NCBI GenBank assembly: GCA_027563935.2
Contig: CM050446.2
Location: 29,577,501-29,641,500, forward strand
DNA from: Costus lasius
Taxonomy: Eukaryota > Streptophyta > Magnoliopsida > Zingiberales > Costaceae
DNA length: 64,000 bases
Direction of reading: 5' to 3'
Shown here one piece after another: positions 45,151 through 55,993 of the stretch. The position numbers were made by a program, and so were the translations under genes. Under the pieces are notes generated by a model that worked only from the letters and a program-made list of their open reading frames with translations, did not search any database and was not told where the DNA came from. How positions within the stretch are numbered: position 1 is the first letter of the stretch; each line of letters begins with the position of its first letter.

Positions 45151-46345
45151 GCATCTCTTCTCCTACTATCTCATTCTCTGCTTATTGCATCGAAGATGAT
45201 GCATTATTTTTGTAGGGGAGGATGTATTCATGTTTCTTATTTCTTTGTGCTTATGCTTCTCATTTCAGTAGAATGTAAAATTTTGACACTATTATGTGAC
45301 TTGTGATATGATGCGGTGATGATCTTTGGTGCCATGTGTAGGCGCATTGCGATACTTATTTGGATGTATTTGATTAGTATCATATGTGGAGGCTTTGATT
45401 ATATTTGTCATATGTGAATGCTATATCTATTTTTGGGATGGTATTATGATATGATGCATGGTTTGGTTATTATGTTAATGCTTATTGCTTCCATGATGAT
45501 GAGTGGTTTGTCTTGTACTGATGAATTATGTATTGGATTCTTATATTGTGGAAATCCATATAACAATGTCTATGAATAGAATTATACTTCTTGTGTTGAA
45601 TTTATTTCTTCAATATATATTCTCTCATTTTTTTATTTTTCATCAGTTGTTCATAAGATTTTGGTAAGTATATTGTTTGAGAAATGCGATTTGAGAGTGA
45701 AGCATCCTTTTCAAATAAGATGAGTAGATGAGTTTAATTTGAATGAATTTACATTGATTGATTAGCCTTGTAGATATTTGAAGACATGAGTTGAAGTCTA
45801 AAAAAAATAAGAAATAAAAGTATGTATATATGTGGGTACATGCCAAAGAAAACTCATTTGACATTAACTCCACTATCTTCGGCTATGAGTCGCAACTCTG
45901 CTAGCCAATAAAATATGAGTTCTAATATAATGGCTATGTGGTTGATGTACTCTAAACTCGTCACTAGAAAAAAGGTGATAATCAATTTAGAGAATGTCAA
46001 AAGTAAAAAAAAAATGAAATGAATGAAGAAAAAGATTTTGGAGGTCCTATTCCTATAAACAAAAATATTGTAGTATTGAACTGATTACAAGGTGAATTTA
46101 TGAGATTGAAATTCAGATTATTATACAAGTTGCAAATTTTATTTGTTTAAAAATGTGAATCTTGAGAATTAAATTCTAAAAATAGTCTATTTTTCTAGAA
46201 TTTTATAAGGCATGAATTGGAAATCTTTTATGATTATGTTCTAGAAATTTATTTTTCATAAGTAAATTTTCTTTTCATGCTCAGCATTGTTCTTTGATCC
46301 ATTTATTTGCTTGAGGACAAATAAAAGTTTAAGTCTAGGGAGATG
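45151..46345 (+). other. 3' noncoding region of element B
   Basis: Contains a hairpin TGCATC-GAAGAT-GATGCA at 45186-45203 just behind ORF1, the word CATGAGTTGAAGTCT near 45785 also seen in the other Athila elements, and a weakened TTTGCTTGAGGACAAATAAA at 46306-46325 ending 20 bases before the 3' LTR. The rest is AT-rich. No gene seen. Confidence 0.7.
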
Positions 46346-47948
46346 TGATGTCTTGAATTTATATAGTATTTTTACTATACTTTTTTATACATAATCTCTC
46401 TTATTTTTATCATGTTTTCACTTATTTTAACTTAAATCTTTTTGTTTGTTCTAAATCTTCACCCCTTTTTATTTTTGTTATATTTCAGGGAAAAATGACC
46501 ATATTTTGATAGATTTTGAAGAATCCAAGTGCACAGATGAATTCTACAAATTAAGATGAAGCTGTCCATCAAATTTTATGTCAATTGGAGCTTGTTTGGA
46601 AATTACAGCCTACCCGTGATTATTATCACGGCTATAATTTCTGGGAAGGGCACAGAAAGAATTACAGCCTGCCTATGATATTTATCACGGTCGTAATTTC
46701 TTTAGTAAAAAAATTTAGAATTTATAGAAAGAATCACGGCCTACCCATGATTTTTTTCACGGCCATGATTTCTTGAAGATTTTCCACAGAAAGAATTATG
46801 GCCTACTCATGATTGTTTTTATGGCCATAATTCTTTTAGGTTTCTTTTCCAAAATACACAGAGAGAATTACGGTCTGCTTGTAATTATTATCATGGCTGT
46901 AATTCTGTCCGCTAGTTTCGAGTTTTGACTTAGGTTCTTACCAAAATTGGCTTGTTTTTGAGCCAACTTTTGGGGGGTAAACTTATTCAAATGATGGAGA
47001 ACTATATAAGGAGGCTAGGGAGCAATTATTGGGACTTTTGGCTAATTTTTGTGACAAATTTGAAGAAGAGGTGAGTTCTAGGGTGACTGGCGGATTCGGC
47101 GATTTTACATTGGAAAAGTCATGATTTTCCGATCAACTAGCATCGATCTTCATTAGGAAATTTGAATTCCTTCCTCCTAGTTGATTTCGTAATTCATTGA
47201 TCTTCATTAGGAAATTTGAATTCCTTACTCCTAGTGGATTTCGTACTTTATTTACCAATTGTAATCAATTTTATGGATTTTTGTAATGTGAACATGATGA
47301 ACATGTCAGCGTAAACCTTTTATTCAGGATTAAGGGTGTAACCCACTATGTTTTCATGACTTAATTGTTAATTTCCTTCTTATGAAGTGATTTACTTGTG
47401 TTAGATTCAATTATTGTTGTGTTTATTTACATGTTATTTGTTGGCCACAATTTGCATGTTAGAGACGTCACAAGAAGTACTAAAAGGTGAATTGCGATGT
47501 CGGATTTACAGTTTTTGGATAAGTTGATTCGATTACGAAAGCAGTTCGAATCGGCTTGAGAGATTTTTATGATTTGTCAATAACTCAATGGGTTTATTTT
47601 GAGTTGATAACCATGAAAGTAGGGGATTAACTCAGATAAACACCGGGTTGTACTGCTGAAAGGGGGCAATCTGTACCTTCGAAGATATCCCCTTTAGCAT
47701 AGCAAATTCTTCTTTAAGAAATATTTAGTTAGAAAACTCATGAAACATAGTATGGTGAACCCGAAATCTTGAATTTCCATCAAATCGATTACAACTTATT
47801 CTTTTTTCACTTTCTCTTATATAAATATTAAACCCTTTTTCTAATCGTCTAGTTAACGATCTTGAGAAAGTCAGTACTTGATCATTGGTCTCTGTGGGAT
47901 CGATATTTTTATTACTTCAACGTTTCCATGTACCTGCAGGTAACATCA
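46346..47948 (+). repeat. 3' LTR of element B
   Basis: 1,603 bp from TGATGTCTTG to GTAACATCA. The tail has CTCTGTGGGATCGATATT. The purine-rich tract AAGTCTAGGGAGATG just before it is the likely plus-strand primer site. ACATA follows at the right end; its partner would be beyond the window's left part of B. Confidence 0.85.
46600..47010 (+). promoter_or_regulatory. Dyad ladder and TATA box, element B 3' LTR
   Basis: Five modules at 46600-46641, 46660-46700, 46732-46772, 46795-46833 and 46866-46905, starts 60-72 bases apart. Left arms read AATTACAGCC or similar, right arms CACGGCTATAATTT or similar. TATATAAG lies at 47003-47010 and CTAGGG at 47013. Inferred U3 promoter region. Confidence 0.68.
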
Positions 47949-48728
47949 ACATAACCTATGGGGTAGGTGTGTGAGTTTTCATGGATAGGTCCAAGAAAAT
48001 CCTTGTCCTAACTCAAATAACATACATCAATACTAGAGAGGTTTTCCATGGGAAATTCCTTCCATATAGGCTTGGCCTCAATCTCTCCAAGAGGTGTGCT
48101 CATGGCACATGCGAAGTGAGATCACATGAGTCGAGTCCTTGACATTTTGGTTGTAAAATCGATCGTGTATTCGATGGTATATTATAGACCACATATGGTT
48201 TGTGGCACTGAATAAGGAGATAGAACATCCTTACATTCTGAGAAGAACTACAGGAGTGGTTCTTGGTCTACGGAGGTAGGAAAAGCTTGGTGTATAGGGT
48301 TACACTTGATAGCTTGTTCCGGTCTGACCATGATCGCAACATCAGCTATGTGTTTGGTGGCGTTGGAAGCTATGGAAGCTTCATGATAGACCACTATAAT
48401 CTTCGACTGAAGGCAGAGTATGTTATGGCTTCTAGGAAGTTGTTTGGATATGGGAATTCTTAATTGAACTTCAAGTGGTTGCATGTGCTTCGACCTCTAA
48501 CAGGAGCGATGACACATCGCAGAAAACCAAGGTTTCACCTAAGATCCAGACACATACTCAAATGCTTCCATCTTGTCTTGGGGGCAGAGGTGTTGTCATG
48601 AGATTGCAGATATTGACACCGATACAATCATAATAGGCCCAGTAACCGATGCACTGGCACAACAGGAGCATGGCAGGTCAAACTAGAGACATGTTGTTGA
48701 GGTGACTCGATAGCAGGGTCCTAGTGTA
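47949..48728 (+). pseudogene. Copia RNase H end, heavily decayed
   Basis: 3' end of a Copia polyprotein. Readable signs: the stretch DSLFRSDHDRNISYVFGGVG near 48310-48370, corresponding to the usual DSDFxSDxDDxKSTSGYVF motif, then LKAEYVMASRK near 48411, corresponding to the AEYVAAS motif with the catalytic-region Glu. Further on, decayed signs of the ADPLTK-type C-terminus near 48645. Stops and frameshifts are many. Upstream parts are cut off by element B at 47948. The position just before a Copia-type polypurine tract and LTR supports the call. Confidence 0.68.
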
Positions 48729-48738
48729 AGTGGGAGAT
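48729..48738 (+). other. Copia-type polypurine tract
   Basis: AGTGGGAGAT directly before the LTR start TGTAGG; this purine tract is typical of plant Copia elements and marks where plus-strand DNA synthesis starts. Confidence 0.8.
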
Positions 48739-49637
48739 TGTAGGTATATATGCCCTAGGACCTATGGCTGGTCTAATATATGTCACATTTATTAGTGATA
48801 TATGTCCTGGCATGGTCGTTATTATGCATTTGGTACATTTTCATCATATGTACATTTGCATATACAATGTCCCTAGAGATAGATTTTATCTAGTTTCAAA
48901 GGATTGTCCCCGGCCAAGTATCATAGTGAATAAGGGACAGCTATGATGCACTTGAGACTAGCATATGCGCTGGTTGAGCACAAGTTGCTAACATAAGCAT
49001 ATGAGTATATCTAGGTAGATATACTAGATCAACCCACCGTGAGGATTTGACTTGGTGTCACAAGTCAAATCTCACAGCGATAGAGCTCCTTGACTTGAGG
49101 TCATTGATATCTCTATATGGTAAGTGGTGTACTTTTATACAACATAACGCTTCGCCGTAGCAGGGGAGTCATAACGGTTATCATTGGGTATATCATGAAC
49201 CATATGAGAGGTTCAATGAGCCAATAGAGGATTAGCCCTTTCCTTGCGAGAAAGTTTGATGTCCATGGCGCCCCTATATGGTTGCATGACTGAAAGTGTA
49301 TAGCCATACCCAGGTGATAATCTGATTTAGTTATGACCGTTTGATTGAGTTAAACAAGTGTGACACACTTGTCCAATCTGGACATAATCCTGGCAAAAGG
49401 ACAAAGGTGTATATGTACTTTGTCACAGTTTTAGGGGATGTCGATGATGACTCCATTCCGAGGACTTGGGTAGCAATGATGTATTACTAGGTGTCACTCA
49501 TTATTTGTGATGACTTGAGGTTATCACTGCCAACGTCTAAGGAACCTATAGGGTCTCACACCTAGATACTCGAGATCTCATATTGATCGAGTTGCCTATG
49601 ATCGAGTCATTTGGTTGATTTGAGCTTGATTGGGAGT

Positions 49638-52600
49638 TGACACCTTGCATTTTAGTAATGATTTTTACTATTATTCCATGATGAATTTAGGCCTATTTTG
49701 ATGATTTCACACTTCTTTAAGGCTTATTTAGTTAAAAACTTCAGAATCTTCACTTTTCATCTGTCTTATTGAATTTCAGGTAAAATCACCCAATTTTGAA
49801 GCTTTTTGAAGAATCTAAAAGCATGGAGTGATTCCTTATGAAAAGACGAAGCTGCCCGTAAAATTTGGGCTCAATCGGAGCCTTCTCTGGACTTCACGGC
49901 CAGGTGAACCCCACGGGGTTCACCCGTGATCTTGCCGAAGGAAGGATTTCAGCGCGCATGTCACTGCCTGGTGAACCCAACGGGGTTTACCATTGATGTT
50001 GAGATTTCTGAAAGCTGCCGCACACTTCACTGGCAGGTGAACCCCATGGGGTTCTGTTAAGTCATTTTTATATAGAGATTTTTATGCTATTTCCCTTGCT
50101 ATATCTTTACATTTCTAGCATTTACACTATATTTGCATGGAATTATTGTTTTATCTTCGAAATCTACACTCTTTGGTGTTTTTGCATCATTTCAGGTAAA
50201 AAGTGAGGGAATGCGACCATTTCCAGGGAAATCTGTATTCTCGGCGAAAACCACGGTTCACCCAGTGACCAAAACCACGCCCCGTGACTTTGGTGTCACC
50301 TTATACCGATTTTCCAGATCTTCACCCCTCAACTTATCCACGTCAGATAGAGGCCTAGAGGAGGGTAAAAGTTGAATTCGACAGAAAAAGGAGAGAAAAG
50401 GGACAAAAACCCTATTCACATATGAGAAAAAGAGGAGATTTTTGGATAGAGATAGATGCACGCATGTAGCCAAGGGGGTGGCGACTGAGAAAGGAGCTGA
50501 GGAAGGAGCTCTTCATCGTGAAAGCGTGGAGAGGGCGGACCACCAATCAGAGGAAGAGGAGGACCTTACCAGGCAGCTTCTTCTCCTTTTAGGGAGTCTT
50601 ACCTTCCTTTTCTCATCTATCTCGTTCACCGCATTATCCATGGATGTATCTACCAGATTGATTTATACTTTATCTTGGAACATGGTTATGGTAGCTTAAA
50701 CTTGTTTCAGGACTAGGGAAAGCCCCTTGAATGTTCTATGTATGGATTGTCGCTTCATTTTGCAAACCCTAGATTGTCTTACTTTGCCTAGTTGCACCTT
50801 TTGAATGAAGATTACATTGTTGCTTTCTTCATGTTTTAGATAACCTGTGTTGCCGAGAGGCACATCTAGATGTTTGATAACCTAGCCGAAGGTACCTCCA
50901 TCATCGCACGAAAGTTGTTGATGAGGTACGGGTAGTGCATGCCATTTCGTGCTCATTGGGTTTGTTCGAGTAGGCGCACTACGAGAGTAGGCGTTTAACC
51001 GTTCAAACACCTTATTGCATCACCCGAGAGGGGACAACATGTACAAATGATGGGATGGTATGTACGATCCGGCGCTCAATGAGCTCATTCGGTTTTGCGT
51101 CATACGACGGTAGACGTTAAATCGAGTGAGCTCCTAGTCGCAAGTTGCATCGCTCGAGAGAGGTCGACTTGCGCACTCTTGGATCACCCTAGGATATTAA
51201 AAAGGGAATTGCATGTTGTTATTTATCCACGCATAGCGCATCAAGGTGGTGGACCCTGGGCTAGATCTTATTCATCTTTGGACCCTAGCCTTGCAATTAC
51301 CTAGCTTTCAATTCTATTTACCTTGCTTAGTTGTTTAGCCTTGCTTTAGCAACCATTACAAAACCAACAAAAGATCATCTAGCTTGTGAAAACCTAATCA
51401 GTCGGTACTTGGTATTTGGTCCCTGTGGGATCGATACATATTTATTACTTCGATAGTCCGTATACTTATGGAAATCACCTATCAGGTTCACCTGTGATCT
51501 CATATGAAGATACCTGCACAGAAGTACGCTGAGAATTTCACTGGTAGGTGAAACCCGTGGGGTTCATCTGTGATTATTTTGCAACAAAAGGGCTCCGAGC
51601 ACTTCACCACCTGGTGAACCCCGCAGGGTTCACCCGTGAAGGCGTCAGAACAGCACGACCTCCACTCGGTCTTTCGCTGATTCCCTATCCGATTCAACTC
51701 TAAATTCAGCAAGTGAGGATTTTCCGGAAAACTGACTCGAAGACGAACAGATGGAATATAAAGCCCCAATTTCCGTGACCTAATCATCAAGCAATCAGGC
51801 GACGAAGAGGATAGGGCGGACGGACACGGCGATTCGGCGACTTCGAGCGGATTTTTGAAGATTGGATCATTGGAACCTCACGATTCTGGCTTGTTCCATT
51901 CGGTTTATCTTCTCCTCCCTCTGAGAAACCTTTTTCTGTGTTTTTCCCATGATTAAAGAGAGGATTTTCAGCGTTGTAACGATGGTTGTAGCGTAAACCT
52001 ATTTTCAGGGCTAGGTTAAAGCCCTCTAACGATCTTTATATGCAACTCTTGTATTAACTTTGTTATTTAGATCATATCTTCAGCATATTTCACTTGATGC
52101 ACTGATTTCTTGATTTGTACTCTGGCCAAGTATTATCATGTCATAGTTGTTACGGTTCATAACGAGAGTAGGACCGTAACGACCGAACCTCTATGTGAAT
52201 CTTGTGAAGGCTTGACGCGAAAGTGCTTGCCCTTCACTTGAGGATCCATAATCTACCACGGAACCCATTGGGTTTGTCGAAAATGGTCCACCGCAAAAGT
52301 AGGAGACGTTCTAGGCAAACATCGGGGTGTTCGCTCGAAAGAGGGCACCTTCGTACAATAGGGTAGATTCCTTATGCGGACCTGTAAATCCAAATAACCG
52401 TTATTTATTTCATAGCGCATATAAGATCGTCAGAGTGGTGGAAACCTTTGCCCTGATATTCTCTCTCATATATTTTCCCTGCCTAGTTGTTTGATTTCTT
52501 GCTTACGATTTCGCTTAATTTTAGTTTTTATAGTTCTAAAAACCACGATTCGATTAGCTTGGATTCCGAAAAACTTAGACTTTCTAGTACTCACCTTGCT

Positions 52601-52662
52601 CCCTATGGGATCGATATCTTTTGTATTACTGCGACATTTCCGTGCACTTGCGGATAGTGTCA
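49638..52662 (+). repeat. 5' LTR of C2, split by a solo LTR
   Basis: LTR sequence is at 49638-50054 and 51490-52662, together 1,590 bp, against 1,592 bp for the 3' LTR. It runs from TGACACC to GTGTCA, which are inverted copies of each other. The split falls inside the third dyad module of the ladder. Confidence 0.92.
50055..51484 (+). mobile_element. Solo LTR, Athila-like (F family)
   Basis: 1,430 bp from TGTTAAGTC to CACCTATCA with perfect flanking repeats GGTTC (50050-50054 and 51485-51489). The tail has CCCTGTGGGATCGATACA, as in the other Athila LTRs. It contains words such as GCACGAAAGTTG and ACGAGAGTAGGCG. There is one dyad-like place near 50249-50290 (CCACGGTTCACCCAGTGACC). No coding sequence is believable, although an open frame lies at 50442-50699. 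Confidence 0.92.
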
Positions 52663-52668
52663 AGTTTT

Positions 52669-52686
52669 TGGCGCCGTTGCCGGGGA
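52669..52686 (+). other. Primer binding site of C2, exact tRNA-Asp match
   Basis: TGGCGCCGTTGCCGGGGA, six bases inside the LTR end, fully complementary to the 3' end of plant tRNA-Asp(GTC) including CCA. Confidence 0.92.
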
Positions 52687-52941
52687 ACAACGGTTGATAT
52701 TAGTACACTTCTGAGTTTTTGGGAGACCAATCTTAGTTAGTTTTTCTTTTTTTTTTTTTATTTTTATTTACACTGCCTCCTGCTCTTTACTTGCTTTCAA
52801 CTTCATTTTTGGATCTGACAAACTTTTATGCAAAGAAGTTCCTAGGCAGGAGCACTCTTCGAAGTCAATCTTGAGATAGAACGAAACTTCAGACAAAGAA
52901 GGAAGCTTGCGCAAATCCAGAAAAAGGAGAATCGGGAACAG

Positions 52942-55272
52942 ATGGAATATCTTCACAATAACATGGAGAACGAACCAGCACCTCAACCCGTGAACAACAA
53001 CAATGCTAGAACACTGCGAGACTATGCAGCACCTTTCACACATGGGTTTCAATCAGGAATAGTCAGGCCTAGTGTAGAGGCCAACAATTTTGAAATTAAA
53101 CCTGCATTAGTTTCCATGATACAACAGAATCAATTCGGTGGTTCTCCTCTTGAGGACCCCAATATGCACTTATCTATATTTTTGGAATATTGCGATATGC
53201 TTAAGATTAATGGAGCTACTTCTGATGCTATCAGGTTACGCTTGTTTCCCTTCTCTCTACGGGATAGAGCAAGGGCATGGCTCCACACGATTCCCCCAGC
53301 GTCAATACAGACATGGGATGAACTGTATCAGGCTTTCCTCTCGAAGTATTTCCCTCCTTCGAAGACGATCCACCTCAGAAACCAGCTAACGAGCTTCATG
53401 CAGAAGGATGGAGAGTCTTTGTACGAAGCTTGGGAAAGATTTAAAGAGCTTGAAAGACTGTGTCCCCATCATGGGATTGAGACTTGGGTCCTAGTACACA
53501 CGTTTTACTTGGGATTGCAATACAATACTAGACTCACAGTCGATGCAGCTGCTGGAGGATTAGGCTTAATGAACAAAGTACCTGAAGATGCTATAAGCCT
53601 CCTAGAGGACATGGCACTGCATTACCATCAATGGAATCCAGAGCGAGGTACACTTTCAAGAAAAGCAGGTAAATTCGATCTTGACTCATTAACTGCCCTG
53701 ACTGCAAAGGTAGACAATCTGACTCAGAAATTTGATTCATGGTCTGCTAATTCTTTGGACACTAATTCATTATCTTGTGAGTTGTGTGGTGTTGCAGGAC
53801 ACGCAGCTGCTGAATGCCGAGTGGGAGATGGACAAGTGGTCTCAAGTCAGCCAGAACAGCTTAATGCAGTTGGAAATATGAATTCTATGAACAACCCTTA
53901 TTCCAACTATTACAACCCCGGCTGGCGCAACCAACCTAACTTCTCCTACCGGACCACGCAGCCACTTCAACCAGGGCAAGCGCCACAACAAGCACAACCT
54001 CAGCATGAGAACTTCAGGCCGCCACCACAAGAGAATTTTAGGCAGCCACCTGGGTTCCAACAGAGAAATTACAACCCTCCACCTCAACAAGGAAATTACA
54101 ATCCTCCTCAAAGACCGGCCCAAGACTCTCAGCTGAGTAAGCAATTAGAAGGGCTAACTGACATGATGAAATTGATGATGACCAGGATGGATTCCTTGGA
54201 GACGCACAACAAGATGTTGGAGAGCCAGCTTGCGCAACAGGCTAGCTCGTCAGCAAGAGCGCCAGGGAAGCTTCCATCACAGCCAGAAGTTAACCCGAGG
54301 GAGCATTGCAATGCAATCTCCACTCGGAGCAGAAAGCAACTCGAAGATCCACCAATGCCGACCGATGAAACAAGGGATGATGAGACACTAAACCCTGAGG
54401 AGCAACACACAGATACAATACCGGCAGAACCTGAAAGAACAGAGGAAGAGCGACCCTATGTTGGGCCGCCAGCCTACAAGCCGCTGATACCGTTCCCTCA
54501 GAGACTTGTCAAAGCCAAGCTAGACAAGCAATTCAGTAAGTTTTTGGAAATATTGAAAAAATTATATATTAACATTCCCTTTGTTGATGCCCTTTCGCAG
54601 ATGCCAACATACGCGAAATTCCTGAAGGACATCCTCTCAAATAAAAGGAAGCTAGAAGACCAAGGCACCGTGGCACTCACTAAAGAGTGCAGTGCGATTT
54701 TGCAGAACAAGCTTCCACGAAAACTCAAAGATCCTGGCAGCTTTTCCATACCATGCCAGATAGGAGAGATGACCTTCCAGAAAGCACTGTGCGATTTAGG
54801 GGCGAGTGTCAGCATCATGCTGCTATCACTGTGTAAAAAGCTGGATTTGGGTGATTTGAAATTGACTAATATTTCTCTGCAGCTTGCTGACAGATCAGTG
54901 AGGAGTCCAGTGGGCATCTTAGAGGATGTTCCCATTAAAGTTGGGGATTATTTTATCCCTACTGACTTTGTTGTACTAGACATTGATGAGGATGACAGGC
55001 TTCCTATTATCTTAGGAAGGCCTTTTCTTGCCACGGCTGGTGTTGTCATCGATGTTAAAAATGGAAAACTGGATTTAAACATCGGTGGCAATGTTATTCA
55101 ATTTGACCTGTCTAATTCTCTTAAAAAACCTTCTTTTACAGGTATATGTTGCAGCGTGGGTTTAGTTGAATGCATTGGAAATTCTGTAGTGAATGGACAT
55201 CACCTCGAACACCATTTTGAAGATGAATTAGTCAAACAAGGGGAAGATTACGACCCTTTTGATCCTCCCTGA
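52942..55272 (+). CDS. gag: gag-protease polyprotein of C2 (776 codons, open)
   Basis: Forms the virus-like particle and, through its protease part, cuts itself. N-terminal part FEIKPAL, QNQFGGSPLEDPNMHLSI (residues 50-80); capsid core through KYFPPSK and QKDGESLYEAWERFKEL to about 200; zinc knuckle CELCGVAGHAAAEC at about 279-292 for RNA binding; Pro/Gln-rich repeats 320-400; coiled segment LEGLTDMMKLMMTRMDSLE; aspartic protease about 600-710 with active-site Asp618 in CDLGAS and ILGRPFLATAG near 690; acidic end. The frame is fully open, unlike every other coding region here. The ancestral start was probably ATG 52828, 38 codons upstream (the family's EIER motif is there), but a TAG at 52840-52842 now blocks it, so 52942 is the first usable start. 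No RT or integrase follows. Confidence 0.9.
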   Translation: MEYLHNNMENEPAPQPVNNNNARTLRDYAAPFTHGFQSGIVRPSVEANNFEIKPALVSMIQQNQFGGSPLEDPNMHLSIFLEYCDMLKINGATSDAIRLRLFPFSLRDRARAWLHTIPPASIQTWDELYQAFLSKYFPPSKTIHLRNQLTSFMQKDGESLYEAWERFKELERLCPHHGIETWVLVHTFYLGLQYNTRLTVDAAAGGLGLMNKVPEDAISLLEDMALHYHQWNPERGTLSRKAGKFDLDSLTALTAKVDNLTQKFDSWSANSLDTNSLSCELCGVAGHAAAECRVGDGQVVSSQPEQLNAVGNMNSMNNPYSNYYNPGWRNQPNFSYRTTQPLQPGQAPQQAQPQHENFRPPPQENFRQPPGFQQRNYNPPPQQGNYNPPQRPAQDSQLSKQLEGLTDMMKLMMTRMDSLETHNKMLESQLAQQASSSARAPGKLPSQPEVNPREHCNAISTRSRKQLEDPPMPTDETRDDETLNPEEQHTDTIPAEPERTEEERPYVGPPAYKPLIPFPQRLVKAKLDKQFSKFLEILKKLYINIPFVDALSQMPTYAKFLKDILSNKRKLEDQGTVALTKECSAILQNKLPRKLKDPGSFSIPCQIGEMTFQKALCDLGASVSIMLLSLCKKLDLGDLKLTNISLQLADRSVRSPVGILEDVPIKVGDYFIPTDFVVLDIDEDDRLPIILGRPFLATAGVVIDVKNGKLDLNIGGNVIQFDLSNSLKKPSFTGICCSVGLVECIGNSVVNGHHLEHHFEDELVKQGEDYDPFDPP

Positions 55273-55323
55273 TTTGATTACCTAATGACTCTTTGGTTGA
55301 GCTATTGACCGAAAACCAGCGCT

Positions 55324-55341
55324 CTTGGGAGGCAACCCAAG
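55324..55341 (+). promoter_or_regulatory. Conserved hairpin behind gag-protease (C2 copy)
   Basis: CTTGGGAGGCAACCCAAG, perfect 6-bp stem, about 50 bases behind the TGA. In A and B the same hairpin follows integrase. Confidence 0.87.
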
Positions 55342-55993
55342 TTTTCTCATTGTTTCCATTTTCTTTTTCTTACATTCATTGTTGTTAGTTTTTCCTTACT
55401 TTACCATCGTTGAAAACTCTATTCTCTTGCTTATTTAGTTTGTTATAGGAAGTGTTGATATTGAAATACACTGACGGCACGTTATTTTTGGGTGACGCAG
55501 CTACGCTATGTGAACAGGAGTATTTTGCTAGATTTTTACCAAAACTCGGTGCTCTTCACGGCCAGGTGAACCCGGTGGGGTTCACCTGTGAAGACATTCG
55601 AACCAAAGAGGGCAAATTCCGCCGTGCACTACATGGCTAGGTGAAGCCGGGTGGGTTCACCTGTGTTCCTATTGATGCATTGGCCGTGTTTGCTCCAGTC
55701 CACAGCTAGGGTTAGCGACTCCATGCTGCCGCCGCCGCCCTCAACCACTCCGGATCTCAGCTCACCCGACGATCTCATGCCTTGAAACTTCAAGGGACCT
55801 CCCTTCTTTAAGACCTAAATCTCTGGTGAGATCCACGCAGACTCGTTCTATTTCTCGCCTTTAGCACTCTTGTTTTTCCTATCTGCCGAACCTTTTGTTT
55901 CCACCTCCTCGATCGGTTGCTATTTTTGTACTCAAGCGAAATCTTCTCTGGTGGTTCTCTAGTTTTCTCCATCATTTTTGACATTCATACATA
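55342..55993 (+). promoter_or_regulatory. ORF1 leader of C2 with two dyad modules
   Basis: Two modules of the C-family type lie at 55557-55596 (arms CTTCAC ... GTGAAG around AGGTGAACCC and GGGGTTCACC) and about 55630-55665 (more decayed). They are the same sequence type as the ladder in this element's LTR. A CT-rich leader follows up to the ORF1 start. No clear TATA box is visible, so promoter activity is less certain than in element B. Confidence 0.55.

Larger units (their letters stand above)
7841..47948 (+). mobile_element. Athila element B, broken into pieces by nested insertions
   Basis: Plus-strand Athila-type element whose pieces are collinear with the other Athila elements: gag at 7841-8084 and 14198-15733, the end of the gag-protease part through the RT start at 37721-38499, RT-RNase H-integrase at 40357-42806, ORF1 at 43827-45150, 3' LTR at 46346-47948. 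The interruptions are E3 on the left, C1, the CRM-like element with its passengers, and a solo LTR. For C1 and the solo LTR the target-site repeats fit exactly. The 5' LTR and gag start would lie left of E3, outside the window. All coding parts carry stops and frameshifts. B is itself inserted in, or next to, an older Copia element (47949 on). Confidence 0.85.

Noticed and set aside
50442..50699. 85-codon frame in solo LTR F
   Set aside because: Lies inside an LTR, with no homologue and no conserved motif.
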